A model generated the notes under the pieces. It saw only the letters and a list, made by a program, of their open reading frames with translations, was not told where the DNA came from and did not search any database. Source: Clostridiales bacterium (lineage in GTDB: Bacteria; Bacillota; Desulfotomaculia; Desulfotomaculales; VENG01). From it: a stretch of 64,000 nt of DNA. Position numbers and translations under genes: made by a program. Shown in pieces: positions 35,835 through 45,590 of this stretch. The stretch is from contig JAIPEW010000006.1 in the NCBI GenBank assembly GCA_021736985.1, positions 1-64,000 on the forward strand. The letters are read 5' to 3'. The stretch's first letter is position 1. Every line of letters starts with the position of its first letter.

Positions 35835-36779
35835 ATGCACAACAATATTGTCATAGGCACTCGTAAAAGTGAATTAGCTATGCAGCAAACCAGGTATGTA
35901 TATGAACACTTGCAAAAATTAAACCCAGAATACAGTTTTGAAATAAAAGGAATGAAAACTACAGGTGACAATATACTGGATGTTGCTTTAGCCAAAATAG
36001 GAGATAAAAATCTTTTTACCAAAGAATTAGAACTGGCACTCGAAAATGAAGAATTAGACTTAGTTGTACATAGTATGAAAGACCTTTCTACTGAACTTCC
36101 TGAGGGATTAACAATAAGCGCTGTAACAGAGCGAGAATTTCCAGGTGATGTATTAATAGCACCGGAAGGAACTACTATAGATAATCTTCCAAACGGGGCA
36201 AGTATAGGAACCAGCAGTTTAAGAAGGCAAGCACAATTATTACGGTACCGTCCTGATTTAAAAATTGTAACCATCAGGGGAAATATACATACAAGAATAC
36301 GCAAGCAAAGTGAACAAAATTTAGATGGTATTATTTTGGCTCATGCTGGTGTTTACCGCATGGGAATGGAAAATACTATTGCTCAAAAGATTCCTTATTC
36401 TATTTGTCTTCCAGCCGTAGGACAGGGAGCACTAGGGATAGAAACACGAGAAAATAACCCGTTTATAAACAACATTGTAAGAAAATTAAATCATTATGAA
36501 TCCAGCTGTGCAATAAAAGCAGAAAGAGCACTTTTGAAAACTCTAGAAGGAGGGTGCCAGGCTCCTATAGGTACACTCGGCCAAGTTAGCGACAAAAACC
36601 TATATTTACAGGCATTAGTAGCCAGCCTTGACGGTAAAGATAATGTTTATCAGGATTTGGAAGGTCATGTGGATAAAGCAAATAATCTTGGAAAAGAATT
36701 AGCATATAAATTGCTGGCATCTGGAGCAAAAGAAATTTTGGATAAGGTTAAACAGGAGACTGATAATCATGAACAATAG
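35835..36779 (+). CDS. hemC: Hydroxymethylbilane synthase
   Basis: 314 aa. Joins four porphobilinogens into hydroxymethylbilane. Start VIGTRKSELAMQQT, DLVVHSMKDLSTELPEGL, GTSSLRRQAQLL, and the dipyrromethane cofactor Cys in LEGGCQAPIGTLG. TACTGGAGGC precedes the ATG. It overlaps cobA-hemD by 11 bases. Confidence 0.97.
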   Translation: MHNNIVIGTRKSELAMQQTRYVYEHLQKLNPEYSFEIKGMKTTGDNILDVALAKIGDKNLFTKELELALENEELDLVVHSMKDLSTELPEGLTISAVTEREFPGDVLIAPEGTTIDNLPNGASIGTSSLRRQAQLLRYRPDLKIVTIRGNIHTRIRKQSEQNLDGIILAHAGVYRMGMENTIAQKIPYSICLPAVGQGALGIETRENNPFINNIVRKLNHYESSCAIKAERALLKTLEGGCQAPIGTLGQVSDKNLYLQALVASLDGKDNVYQDLEGHVDKANNLGKELAYKLLASGAKEILDKVKQETDNHEQ

Positions 36780-38298
36780 TAAAGTTTTCTTAATTGGAGC
36801 TGGCCCGGGTGATCCCGGATTAATAACAGTAAAAGGTGCAGATTGTATTGAATATGCAGATACTATTATATATGACCGTCTTGTTTCCCCCCAATTATTG
36901 AAAAAAGCCGGTAAAAACGCAGAGTTTATATTTGCAGGCAAGGGCCCGGATCATCACGCTCTAAAACAGGCTGAAATTAACCGTATTCTAGTTGAAAAAG
37001 CTCAAGAAGGTAAAACTGTAGCAAGATTAAAAGGTGGAGACCCATTCGTTTTTGGAAGAGGAGGCGAAGAAGCCCAGGCATTGGCAGAAAATAATATCCC
37101 ATTTGAAATAATACCGGGGGTAACTTCTGCCATAGCTGCTCCTGCGTATGCCGGAATTCCAGTTACTCACCGTGAATTTAATTCTAATCTCTCCATAATT
37201 ACTGGAAACGAAGATCCTGATAAACAGGATTCTGCTATTAAATGGGAGCATATTGCACCAGGAAGCGGTACTTTAATTTTTTTAATGGGCATGGCTAACC
37301 TTCCTAATATAGCACACAAACTAATTAAACACGGTCGTGATCCTTTTACACCTGCAGCTTTAATTAGATGGGGTACTTATTCAAAACAAGAAACATTAAC
37401 TGGAAACCTGGAGAATATTGCTCAACTAGCAGAGCAAAAGGAATTTAAGAATCCATCGGTTATAGTAGTGGGAGATGTTGTAAACCTGAGGGAGAAATTA
37501 ATGTGGTTTGAAAAAAAGCCGCTGTTTAATAAAAAAATTATCGTAACTCGCACCAGGGAACAGGCTAGCATGCTTTCTAAAAAATTATCATGGTTAGGTG
37601 CAGAACCTGTAGAATTACCCACAATAAAAATTATTCCCCCGGAAGACTTTACACCATTAGATAAAGCTATTGAAAAAATACATTATTTTAAGTGGATAAT
37701 TTTTACCAGTGTTAATGGTGTAAAAATATTTATGCAAAGATTTTATCATTTAAATAAAGATGTTCGAGATTTAAAAGATATCAAAATATGTGCTATTGGT
37801 CCTGCTACAGGAAAATTATTAAATGCTTACGGTTTAAAAGTAGATTTTGTTCCCAGCGAATTCAAGGCAGAACAAATAATCGAGGGTTTAAAAAATAAAC
37901 TATACCCGGGAATTGAAATATTGCTGCCCAGGGCAGATATTGCCAGAAATATATTACCTGAATCATTAAAAGAATCAGGTGCAAATGTGACTGAAATTGC
38001 AGCATATAAAACAATTACTGAGAGCAGTAATACAGGAGCAATTTCTAAGATGCTGGAAAATAATGAGATAGATATTATCACCTTTACTAGTTCATCAACT
38101 GTGCGAAATTTTGCAACCATGTTTAATAATAAACGCTTACAAGAACTTTTGCAGGGTGTTCATATAGCGTGTATTGGGCCTATTACAGCTAATACCGCTA
38201 TAGAATTAGGATTAGATGTTTCCATACAAGCCAGTGAGTATACTATTGATGGCCTAGTAGAAGAGATAATAACTACATTAAATAAAAATATGTTATAA
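36769..38298 (+). CDS. cobA-hemD: Uroporphyrinogen-III methyltransferase/synthase fusion
   Basis: 509 aa, two enzymes in one chain. Residues 1-245 are CobA/SUMT (KVFLIGAGPGDPGLITVKG, DTIIYDRLVS, ARLKGGDPFVFGRGGEE, PGVTSAIAAPAYAGIPVTHR), making precorrin-2. Residues about 250-509 are HemD (KIIVTRTREQASMLSKKL, FTSVNGVKIF, FTSSSTVRNF), closing the ring. The fusion is common in Clostridia and commits flux to siroheme, heme via Ahb enzymes, and cobalamin. Confidence 0.96.
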   Translation: MNNSKVFLIGAGPGDPGLITVKGADCIEYADTIIYDRLVSPQLLKKAGKNAEFIFAGKGPDHHALKQAEINRILVEKAQEGKTVARLKGGDPFVFGRGGEEAQALAENNIPFEIIPGVTSAIAAPAYAGIPVTHREFNSNLSIITGNEDPDKQDSAIKWEHIAPGSGTLIFLMGMANLPNIAHKLIKHGRDPFTPAALIRWGTYSKQETLTGNLENIAQLAEQKEFKNPSVIVVGDVVNLREKLMWFEKKPLFNKKIIVTRTREQASMLSKKLSWLGAEPVELPTIKIIPPEDFTPLDKAIEKIHYFKWIIFTSVNGVKIFMQRFYHLNKDVRDLKDIKICAIGPATGKLLNAYGLKVDFVPSEFKAEQIIEGLKNKLYPGIEILLPRADIARNILPESLKESGANVTEIAAYKTITESSNTGAISKMLENNEIDIITFTSSSTVRNFATMFNNKRLQELLQGVHIACIGPITANTAIELGLDVSIQASEYTIDGLVEEIITTLNKNML

Positions 38299-38336
38299 TA
38301 TGCAAAAATATTTATTTATAAATTGAGGGATTATAA

Positions 38337-39512
38337 ATGATAAATATTAGCAGGTTAATGTGCGGCATTCAGTATTATGGAGATACCTTGAGATATAGTA
38401 ATACATCTGCCAATCAAAAGAATGGTACTTCAAAAGGTTTCGGTCCGGTAGTAGTTTGGAATATTACACGTACTTGCAATTTAAAATGTAAACACTGTTA
38501 TTCTGATTCAGATAATATACGTTATGAAAATGAATTAACTACCAAACAAGCTTTTTCACTTATTGAAGAATTAGCAAACTTTAACGTGCCAGTAATACTT
38601 TTTTCAGGTGGAGAACCGTTATTAAGACCTGATTTTTTTGAATTGATAAATTATGCCATAAAAATGAATATACGAGTAACTGTTTCAACAAACGGCACAC
38701 TCATTACCCCTGAAATTGCGTCAGATTTGCAAAAGGCAGGAGTATCATATGTAGGGATAAGTATTGATGGTATAGGCGAAAATAATGATCGTTTTAGGGG
38801 TAAGAAAGGTGCTTTTGATGCTGCATTAAAAGGTATACAGTACTGCAGAGAAAAACAGCAAAAAGTAGGTCTTCGATTTACTATTAATAAGCACAATTAT
38901 AAAGAAATTGAGGATATATTTAAGTTAATCGAAGAAGAACATATACCAAGAGCGTGTTTTTATCATTTAGTATATTCCGGCAGGGGTAGTAAAATGATAG
39001 ATGAAGATATATCACATGAAGAAACCAGGAATATACTTGATAAAATTATTGATTATACAAAATTTTCTTACTCAAAAGGTACATATAAAGAAATACTTAC
39101 TGTAGATAACCACGCAGACGGGGTATACACATACTTAAAGTTGTTAAATAATGACCCCGACCAGGCAGAAAAGGCACTTGCGCTGCTTAAATTAAATGGC
39201 GGAAACCGTAGCGGCATAGCGATATCTCAAATTGATTGGCAGGGTAATGTGCATCCTGACCAATTCACTCAAAATTATTTACTAGGAAATGTTACACGGG
39301 AAAGTTTTTCAGATATATGGAGTAATTCCAAACATCCTGTGTTAAATGGATTAAGAAACCGCAAGATCCTTCTAAAAGGAAGATGCAGTCATTGCAAATG
39401 GCTTAATATTTGTAACGGTAATTTTAGAACCCGGGGAGAAGCATATCACGGGGATTTCTGGGCCCCAGATCCAGCTTGTTATCTTACAGATCAGGAAATA
39501 GGAATAAATTAA
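38337..39512 (+). CDS. ahbC: Radical SAM protein of siroheme-dependent heme synthesis (AhbC/NirJ1-like)
   Basis: 391 aa. Radical SAM motif CNLKCKHCYSDS after VVWNITRT, GGEPLLRPDFFELI, and a C-terminal SPASM-like Cys region (CSHCKWLNICNGNFRTRGE). The AhbC class removes acetate side chains from didecarboxysiroheme to give Fe-coproporphyrin III; NirJ acts similarly in heme d1 synthesis. It sits among hem genes with ahbA, ahbB and ahbD homologues, which favours the AhbC role. Confidence 0.88.
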   Translation: MINISRLMCGIQYYGDTLRYSNTSANQKNGTSKGFGPVVVWNITRTCNLKCKHCYSDSDNIRYENELTTKQAFSLIEELANFNVPVILFSGGEPLLRPDFFELINYAIKMNIRVTVSTNGTLITPEIASDLQKAGVSYVGISIDGIGENNDRFRGKKGAFDAALKGIQYCREKQQKVGLRFTINKHNYKEIEDIFKLIEEEHIPRACFYHLVYSGRGSKMIDEDISHEETRNILDKIIDYTKFSYSKGTYKEILTVDNHADGVYTYLKLLNNDPDQAEKALALLKLNGGNRSGIAISQIDWQGNVHPDQFTQNYLLGNVTRESFSDIWSNSKHPVLNGLRNRKILLKGRCSHCKWLNICNGNFRTRGEAYHGDFWAPDPACYLTDQEIGIN

Positions 39513-39530
39513 TCACGGGAGGTGTTAACC

Positions 39531-40508
39531 CTGTCATATCCAATGACTCGCATGAGAAGACTTCGCAAAAGTTCTGTCTTGCGCAACTTGTTAAGAGAAA
39601 ACAAACTGCAAGTAGAAGATTTGATTTTCCCTGTTTTTGTAACAACTGGAAGCGAAATCAAAAAACCTGTAAAATCGATGCCCGGAATATATAATTATTC
39701 TCTGGATGTATTATTAAAAGAATTGAAGACTGTGCAGAACTTAGGTATACATGGAATAATATTATTTGGAATTCCTGAAAACAAAGATGCATATGCTTCT
39801 GAAGCATATGCTGAAAATGGCATAATCCAAAAAGCCGCTGCAGCTATAAAAGAAAATTATCCTGGTCTACTTGTGATTACAGACGTATGTCTATGTGAAT
39901 ATACTGACCACGGGCACTGTGGACTGATAAAAGATAAAAATATACTTAATGACGAAACATTAACTATTTTGCAAAAAATTGCTGTATCCCATGCTCGCAG
40001 CGGTGCAGATATAGTAGCACCCTCGGATATGATGGATGGGCGGGTAGCTGCCATTAGAAAAGCCCTTGATAGAGAATATTATACAGACATACCCATAATG
40101 GCATATTCTGCAAAATACGCATCTGCTTTTTATGGTCCATTTAGAGAAGCAGCGGATTCTACGCCTCAATTTGGCGACCGAAAAACTTACCAGATGGATC
40201 CACCAAATTCCAGGGAAGCAATACGTGAAATAGAACTTGATATTAATGAAGGTGCAGACATTGTAATGATAAAACCATCAATCGCTTACATGGATATTAT
40301 ATCCAGGTCACGTGAATATTTTGATCATCCTTTAGCAGCATATAATGTAAGTGGAGAATATTCAATGATTAAAGCTGCATCAGCCCAGGGTTGGATTGAT
40401 GAAAAAGCTGTTGTATTAGAATCTTTAACCGGTTTAAAAAGAGCAGGTGCAGATATAATAATTTCTTATCATGCAGTTGATGCTGCTCAATGGCTGCAAG
40501 AAATCTAA
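39531..40508 (+). CDS. hemB: Delta-aminolevulinic acid dehydratase
   Basis: About 325 aa. The best-placed start is CTG 39531 (SYPMTRMRRLRKSS), with CGGGAGG eight bases upstream; ATG 39543 is too far from it and no other site is seen. Zinc-type active site Cys motif DVCLCEYTDHGHCG, Lys in MAYSAKYASAFYGPFREAA, and second Lys region VMIKPSIAYMDI. It condenses two aminolevulinates to porphobilinogen. A few bases separate it from ahbC. Confidence 0.95.
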   Translation: MSYPMTRMRRLRKSSVLRNLLRENKLQVEDLIFPVFVTTGSEIKKPVKSMPGIYNYSLDVLLKELKTVQNLGIHGIILFGIPENKDAYASEAYAENGIIQKAAAAIKENYPGLLVITDVCLCEYTDHGHCGLIKDKNILNDETLTILQKIAVSHARSGADIVAPSDMMDGRVAAIRKALDREYYTDIPIMAYSAKYASAFYGPFREAADSTPQFGDRKTYQMDPPNSREAIREIELDINEGADIVMIKPSIAYMDIISRSREYFDHPLAAYNVSGEYSMIKAASAQGWIDEKAVVLESLTGLKRAGADIIISYHAVDAAQWLQEI

Positions 40509-40544
40509 AAAACTTGCCCTTTCTAGGTGGAAAGGATTGATAAT

Positions 40545-41537
40545 ATGCTGGTATCATGGAATACGACAAATGCTTGCAATCTTTATTGCAAACATTGTTA
40601 TCGTAATGCCGGTGAAACTGCTGATAAAGAACTAAATACTTCAGAAGCAAAAAATTTAATTAATGAAATAGTCAAATCAGGCTTTAAGATTATGATTTTC
40701 AGCGGCGGTGAGCCTTTGATGCGTAAAGATATTTACGAACTCGTGGAATACGCATCACAACAAGGTTTGCGCCCTGTCTTTGGGACCAATGGTACACTTA
40801 TTACCACTGAAGTTGCTCAAAAATTAAAAGAAGTCGGCTCTAAAGGTATGGGAATAAGCCTGGACAGCACGGATAAATATAAACATGACGAGTTTCGCGG
40901 CGTTTCCGGTGCATGGGAAAAAGCCGTAAATGGTATGAGAGCCTGTCATGAAGTAGGTCTACCGTTTCAAATTCATACTACTGTTATGGATTGGAATTAT
41001 AATGAAATTGAAAAGCTTACTGATTTTGCTGTTTCAGAAGGTGCAGTTGCACACCATGTTTTTTTTCTGGTACCCACAGGGAGAGCTGTTAATATCGAAG
41101 AAGAAAGCCTAAAGGCTACTCAATATGAAAGTTTACTTCATCGCTTGTTAGAAAAACAAAAGGAAGTTTCCATAGAAGTTAAACCTACATGCGCACCTCA
41201 ATTCATGCGCATAGCCAGTCAAAAAAGTATAAAAATGCGATTTACCAGGGGCTGTATTGCAGGAATTTCATATTGTATAATAAACCCTGTTGGAGATGTT
41301 CAGCCCTGCGCATACCTTGATATACCAGCTGGGAACATAAGAGAAACAAGTTTTAGCAAAATATGGAATAATAGCGAGATATTTAAAAAACTTCGTTCTA
41401 TGGAATATTCAGGAGGATGCGGATCCTGCCGGTATAAAGATATATGTGGAGGGTGCAGGGCCCGGGCATATTTTTACCATGGGGATTACATGGCGGAAGA
41501 ACCCTGGTGTCTTTATCATGGCAGAAAGGGATATTGA
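40545..41537 (+). CDS. ahbD: Radical SAM heme synthase-type protein (AhbD/NirJ2-like)
   Basis: 330 aa from ATG 40545; GTG 40527 is in frame, but AGGTGGAAAGG sits between and fits the ATG. Radical SAM motif CNLYCKHCYRNAGE, MIFSGGEPLMRKDI, and C-terminal SPASM cysteines (CGSCRYKDICGGCRARAYF). AhbD decarboxylates two propionates of Fe-coproporphyrin III to vinyls, giving heme b. NirJ2-annotated homologues in Firmicutes are of uncertain role; the complete ahb gene set here supports heme synthase. Confidence 0.85.
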   Translation: MLVSWNTTNACNLYCKHCYRNAGETADKELNTSEAKNLINEIVKSGFKIMIFSGGEPLMRKDIYELVEYASQQGLRPVFGTNGTLITTEVAQKLKEVGSKGMGISLDSTDKYKHDEFRGVSGAWEKAVNGMRACHEVGLPFQIHTTVMDWNYNEIEKLTDFAVSEGAVAHHVFFLVPTGRAVNIEEESLKATQYESLLHRLLEKQKEVSIEVKPTCAPQFMRIASQKSIKMRFTRGCIAGISYCIINPVGDVQPCAYLDIPAGNIRETSFSKIWNNSEIFKKLRSMEYSGGCGSCRYKDICGGCRARAYFYHGDYMAEEPWCLYHGRKGY

Positions 41538-41538
41538 T

Positions 41539-42033
41539 ATGGAAGTACATAATTTAGATAAAAAGATATTAGACATAATTCAAACTGATTTTCCACTTGT
41601 GCCTGAACCTTATAAAGAATTGGCATACAGGTTAAATACATCAGAAGAATTAATTATAGAAAGAATAAAACACTTGCAGCAGTCAAAAATTATAAGAAGG
41701 CTTGGTGGTATCTTTGATTCCCGTCAGGTAGGTTATACAGGAACACTAATAGCAATGAAGGTCCCCGGACATAAAATTAATAATGTTACCAGAGTAATAA
41801 ATGAATATTCGGGCGTTACACACAATTACCTGCGAGATCATGAATATAATATGTGGTTTACACTTTTAGCAGAATCACAAGAAAAAATTAAACAAACTAT
41901 CAAACAAATACAGGTAGAAACAGGAATAACCCAGATATTAAATCTTCCGGCAAGTAAAATATTTAAAATAAAAGTAAATTTTAATCTGCAGGGAGAGGAA
42001 AATGCTAAACGAGAGAGAGAAACAAATAATTAG
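41539..42033 (+). CDS. ahbA: Siroheme decarboxylase subunit A
   Basis: 164 aa from ATG 41539. Lrp/AsnC-like fold: helix-turn-helix-like N-terminus (LDKKILDIIQTDFPLVPEPY, RIKHLQQSKIIRRLGGIFDS) and a RAM-like C-terminal domain. AhbA and AhbB form the dimer that removes two carboxyls from siroheme. The motif RRLGGIFDSRQVGYTGTLIA with its conserved Arg/His set matches the family. It overlaps ahbB by 32 bases. Confidence 0.9.
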   Translation: MEVHNLDKKILDIIQTDFPLVPEPYKELAYRLNTSEELIIERIKHLQQSKIIRRLGGIFDSRQVGYTGTLIAMKVPGHKINNVTRVINEYSGVTHNYLRDHEYNMWFTLLAESQEKIKQTIKQIQVETGITQILNLPASKIFKIKVNFNLQGEENAKRERETNN

Positions 42034-42472
42034 GGAATTGCAAGAAGATTTGCCTTTAGTAAATAGGCCTTTTGAAAAAATCGCTCAAAAGCTTGGTATG
42101 GAAGAACAAGAATTAATTAATAAAATTAAAGAACTAAAAGAACAAGGCATTATGCGCAGGTTTGGAGCAGCAGTAAAACACCAGCATTTAGGCTATATTG
42201 CTAATGCTATGGTGGTATGGAAAATTCCGGAAAATGAAATTGTAACAGCAGGTGATTTAATGTCTGAATATCCAGAAATAAGCCACTGCTACCAGCGGCC
42301 AACTTATCCTGGTTGGCCATATAACTTGTTTACTGTACTTCACGGAAAAACTGAAGAAGAGTGTATAAACAAAGCTAAGCGTATATCTAAAGAAACAGGT
42401 TATTATAACTACAGGTGTTTATTCAGCACAAAAGAATTAAAAAAAAGCAGTATGAAATACTTTGTAGATTAG
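42002..42472 (+). CDS. ahbB: Siroheme decarboxylase subunit B
   Basis: 156 aa, paralogue of the preceding gene (REKQIIRELQEDLPLVNRPF, IMRRFGAAVKHQHLGYIANA). AhbB carries the substrate-site His/Arg residues; HQHLGY and HCYQRPTYPGWPYNLF are the diagnostic stretches. AGAGGAAA precedes ATG 42002, inside the end of ahbA, so equal production of the two subunits is built in. Confidence 0.9.
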   Translation: MLNEREKQIIRELQEDLPLVNRPFEKIAQKLGMEEQELINKIKELKEQGIMRRFGAAVKHQHLGYIANAMVVWKIPENEIVTAGDLMSEYPEISHCYQRPTYPGWPYNLFTVLHGKTEEECINKAKRISKETGYYNYRCLFSTKELKKSSMKYFVD

Positions 42473-42493
42473 ATTTTTAAACGGGGTGTTAAT

Positions 42494-43789
42494 GTGAACA
42501 TAAGCTTTAAAAATTCTGAAGAATATTATGCTAGGGCAAAAGAAATAATCCCTGGAGGTGTAAACAGCCCTGTAAGAGCTTTTAATTCTATCAAATTAGA
42601 TCCAATTTTTATCGAGCGGGGAGAAGGTCCTTACTTATATGATGTAGACAAAAATAAATACATAGACTACGTTTGTTCGTGGGGCCCCCTTATTTTAGGG
42701 CATAGGCACCCTGAAGTTATTGAAGCGTTAACTGAATCCCTGCAAAAAGGTACAGGTTTCGGTGCCCCTACAGATTCAGAAACAAAATTAGTACAAGAAA
42801 TTATAGATGCTGTTCCATCCATTGAAATGGCCCGGTTAGTGAGTTCTGGTACAGAAGCAACCATGAGTGCTCTTCGCCTAGCACGCGGATACACAGGAAG
42901 AAACAAAATTGTAAAATTTGAAGGATGTTATCACGGACATGTAGATTCTCTTCTAATTAAAGCCGGTTCCGGTGCGTTAACAAATGGTGTACCAACTAGC
43001 CCTGGTGTTCCATCCTCTATAGCAGAAGATACTATTGTTCTCACATATAATGATATTGAAAAATACAGGGAATTATTTTATAATCAAGGTTCTGAAATTG
43101 CAGCAGTAATAGTGGAACCCGTAGCAGGTAATATGGGAGTTATTCCTCCTGAACCTGGATTTTTAGAAAACCTTCGTAAGATCACACTACAATATGGTAG
43201 TATACTAATTTTCGATGAAGTTATGACAGGTTTCAGAGTTGCTTACGGAGGGGCACAAGAACTATATGGTATTGAGCCGGACTTAACATGTCTAGGAAAA
43301 ATAATTGGCGGGGGATTACCTGTAGGTGCTTATGGTGGAAAGAAGAAAATCATGGAATACATATCACCATCTGGACCAGTGTATCAAGCAGGAACCCTTG
43401 CTGGAAATCCCATTACAGTTAAATCTGGATTAGCTACACTAAACGTTCTAAAAAGAAAGAATATTTACGAACAGTTAAACAAAAAAGCATCACGTCTAGC
43501 AAAAGGAATTCAAGATGCAGCTCAAGAATCAGAGTACAATATCTCAATTAACCGGGTAGGCTCCATGTTATGTACTTATTTTACAGACCAGCAGGTAATT
43601 GATTTCTCTTCTGCTAACAATTCCAATATACAGGCATTTTTAAATTATATTACCCTTATGCTTAAACAGGGCATATATATGGCCCCTTCCCAATTTGAAG
43701 CTGCGTTTATATCACTACAACATGATGAAGAACATATAGAAAAAACTGTAGCAGCTGCAAAAAAAGCTTTTAAAAAGTTAAAGAAATAA
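42494..43789 (+). CDS. hemL: Glutamate-1-semialdehyde 2,1-aminomutase
   Basis: 431 aa PLP enzyme making aminolevulinate. [16 protein letters not shown] start, [17 protein letters not shown], the [16 protein letters not shown] block and the PLP Lys in [19 protein letters not shown]. It ends the heme operon, which now covers every step from glutamyl-tRNA to siroheme and heme. Confidence 0.97.
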   Translation: MNISFKNSEEYYARAKEIIPGGVNSPVRAFNSIKLDPIFIERGEGPYLYDVDKNKYIDYVCSWGPLILGHRHPEVIEALTESLQKGTGFGAPTDSETKLVQEIIDAVPSIEMARLVSSGTEATMSALRLARGYTGRNKIVKFEGCYHGHVDSLLIKAGSGALTNGVPTSPGVPSSIAEDTIVLTYNDIEKYRELFYNQGSEIAAVIVEPVAGNMGVIPPEPGFLENLRKITLQYGSILIFDEVMTGFRVAYGGAQELYGIEPDLTCLGKIIGGGLPVGAYGGKKKIMEYISPSGPVYQAGTLAGNPITVKSGLATLNVLKRKNIYEQLNKKASRLAKGIQDAAQESEYNISINRVGSMLCTYFTDQQVIDFSSANNSNIQAFLNYITLMLKQGIYMAPSQFEAAFISLQHDEEHIEKTVAAAKKAFKKLKK

Positions 43790-43829
43790 TTATAATCATG
43801 CAAAAACTATATACACTAAAATTTTTTTA

Positions 43830-43858
43830 TTGACAATATTATACCTTGATGATATAAA
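43830..43858 (+). promoter_or_regulatory. Sigma-A promoter of rex
   Basis: TTGACA (43830-43835), 17 bases, TATAAA (43853-43858). TGTATGTGAATTTAATAA just downstream has loose likeness to a Rex operator; autoregulation is possible but weakly supported. Confidence 0.7.
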
Positions 43859-43950
43859 TATTTATTGTATGTGAATTTAATAACGCTATTTTATTTTCAT
43901 AGAAAACTATCTACTAATATAATGTAGTTACTTTAAAGGAGGCGAGTTTA

Positions 43951-44586
43951 TTGAAGAACTTACGGGTTCCAGAGGCAACAGTAACAAGGTTATCTTTGTA
44001 TTCTCGCTTCCTGGAACGCTTAGACAAAATGGGAGTCACTACAATTTCTTCCGGCGAAATTGCTGAAGGAGTAGGAGTAAGCCCAGCCCAGGTAAGAAAA
44101 GATCTTGCTTATTTTGGAGAATTTGGTACTCGAGGCGTAGGATATAATGTAAATGATTTAAAAAAATATACCTTAAAAATTTTAGGCCTTGATCATCCCT
44201 GGTCCTTAGTTTTAGTTGGAGCAGGAAATTTAGGATTTGCACTTTGCACATATAAAAGTTTTAATGTGCGAGGTTTTACTATAAAAGGAACTTTTGACAA
44301 TGACCAGTCTAAAATAGGAAAAAACATTGGAGAATTAGAAGTTTTACCTATCGAAAGATTTGAAGAAAAAGTTAAAGAATATGATGCCAGAATTGGTATT
44401 ATAGCAGTACCCCCTAAAGCTGCCCAGGAAATAGCAGACTTAATGGTAGATACAGGTCTAGAAGCAATACTAAATTTTGCTCCTGTAGCTTTGAATATAC
44501 CGGACCACATAGAAATCAGAAATGTTGATTTATCAGTTAAACTGGAAGTGCTTACTTTTAACCTGGGCCTTCATACAAATAAATAA
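43951..44586 (+). CDS. rex: Redox-sensing transcriptional repressor Rex
   Basis: 211 aa from TTG 43951 with AAAGGAGGCG upstream. Winged helix ([46 protein letters not shown]) then a Rossmann domain ([24 protein letters not shown]) that senses NADH/NAD+. Rex represses fermentative and electron-transfer genes at low NADH. The hdr/flx and nuo-like operons of this window are plausible targets, but no clear operator was found at them. Confidence 0.96.
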   Translation: MKNLRVPEATVTRLSLYSRFLERLDKMGVTTISSGEIAEGVGVSPAQVRKDLAYFGEFGTRGVGYNVNDLKKYTLKILGLDHPWSLVLVGAGNLGFALCTYKSFNVRGFTIKGTFDNDQSKIGKNIGELEVLPIERFEEKVKEYDARIGIIAVPPKAAQEIADLMVDTGLEAILNFAPVALNIPDHIEIRNVDLSVKLEVLTFNLGLHTNK

Positions 44587-44645
44587 CAAAACACAAGCTT
44601 TTAAATAAACAGCTAAAAGTTAATAAACAAAAAAAAGATAAACAC

Positions 44646-44674
44646 TTGACAATATTTAATCTAAAAAATATAAT
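44646..44674 (+). promoter_or_regulatory. Strong sigma-A promoter of the tRNA cluster
   Basis: TTGACA (44646-44651), 17-base spacer, TATAAT (44669-44674): a full consensus, 18 bases ahead of tRNA-Pro. Confidence 0.93.
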
Positions 44675-44692
44675 AGAAACTGCTTTTTATTA

Positions 44693-44770
44693 CGGGATGT
44701 AGCGCAGTTTGGCTAGCGCGCTTGCCTTGGGAGCAAGAAGTCGAGGGTTCGAATCCCTCCATCCCGACCA
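44693..44770 (+). tRNA. tRNA-Pro (anticodon TGG)
   Basis: Acceptor CGGGATG/CATCCCG, anticodon stem CTTGC-CTTGGGA-GCAAG, T arm GAGGG-TTCGAAT-CCCTC, encoded CCA. Confidence 0.97.
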
Positions 44771-44780
44771 TTTTCACAAA

Positions 44781-44866
<86 letters not shown>

Positions 44867-44872
44867 GTATGT

Positions 44873-44947
44873 TGGGGCGTAGCCAAGCGGTAAGGCACCG
44901 GGTTTTGGTCCCGGGACTCGCAGGTTCGAATCCTGCCGCCTCAGCCA
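44873..44947 (+). tRNA. tRNA-Gln (anticodon TTG)
   Basis: Acceptor TGGGGCG/CGCCTCA, anticodon stem CCGGG-TTTTGGT-CCCGG, T arm GCAGG-TTCGAAT-CCTGC, encoded CCA. Confidence 0.96.
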
Positions 44948-44950
44948 AAA

Positions 44951-44978
44951 AAACCCCGTGATAATTCACGGGGTTTTA
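44951..44978 (+). terminator. Rho-independent terminator of the tRNA cluster
   Basis: AAACCCCGTG pairs with CACGGGGTTT around ATAATT, followed by TACT; T-rich on the 3' side. Confidence 0.88.
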
Positions 44979-45042
44979 CTATTGACAAGTTTTTTGAACA
45001 GTACACATAATATTTGCTAATAAGAAAACATAAAATAGTTTA

Positions 45043-45189
45043 TCAAGTACTGGGTCTTTGTATACCTGTCATTCTTTGATATTTTTTACTTTCTCCTGCT
45101 TTTCCCATATCCCACACAGGTTTATAACCGCGAGGAAAATTACGATTTTTCTCATGATTTTTTAAAAATCCTTGAACTCTTTTAGACAC
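45043..45189 (-). CDS. Small basic protein, unknown function (48 aa)
   Basis: GTG at 45189 follows ATAGGAGGTAATAGT, a strong ribosome site, and the frame runs 48 codons to TGA. The product starts MSKRVQGFLKNHEKNR and is rich in Lys, Arg and aromatic residues, with no membrane segment. The stretch PRGYKPVWDMGKAGESKKYQ looks like a conserved, folded or nucleic-acid-binding peptide. No family recognised. It is divergent from the downstream ferredoxin gene. Confidence 0.65.
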   Translation of the reverse strand: MSKRVQGFLKNHEKNRNFPRGYKPVWDMGKAGESKKYQRMTGIQRPST

Positions 45190-45336
45190 ACTATTACCTC
45201 CTATTTATTTAGTTCATTTTATTTTTTCTAAAATTAATAAATTTAATTTAAAATAATGAAGTATTATTAGCAGGATTTTATCATAACTCGTAGAAAGATT
45301 ATTTTGATAATTTTTTAAATTCAAGGGGGTAGTATT

Positions 45337-45573
45337 TTGGCTCAAGAAAAAAAGAAGAAAACACCTAAGTTCAATTTTGTTATTGACCCCGATAATTGTA
45401 TGTCATGTGCAGCATGCGAAGTGGAATGTCGTTTTGGAGCAGTTTATATTGATGAGAATGTTAATTACGCGATTAGTCTTGAGAAGTGCAACCGTTGTGG
45501 TCGCTGTTACAGGGCCTGTCCAGTAGATGCAATAAGTAAAAATCCTAATCCTGATTATCAAGAAGCTAGCTAA
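45337..45573 (+). CDS. 2[4Fe-4S] ferredoxin
   Basis: 78 aa from TTG 45337 with AAGGGGGTAG upstream. Two motifs, CMSCAACEVECRFGA and CNRCGRCYRACPVDA, each bind a [4Fe-4S] cluster; the first has Arg where Pro is usual. The Lys-rich start (AQEKKKKTPKF) is unusual for clostridial ferredoxins. It is a single-gene unit with its own terminator. Confidence 0.92.
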   Translation: MAQEKKKKTPKFNFVIDPDNCMSCAACEVECRFGAVYIDENVNYAISLEKCNRCGRCYRACPVDAISKNPNPDYQEAS

Positions 45574-45590
45574 AAATACAATAATCTTGT

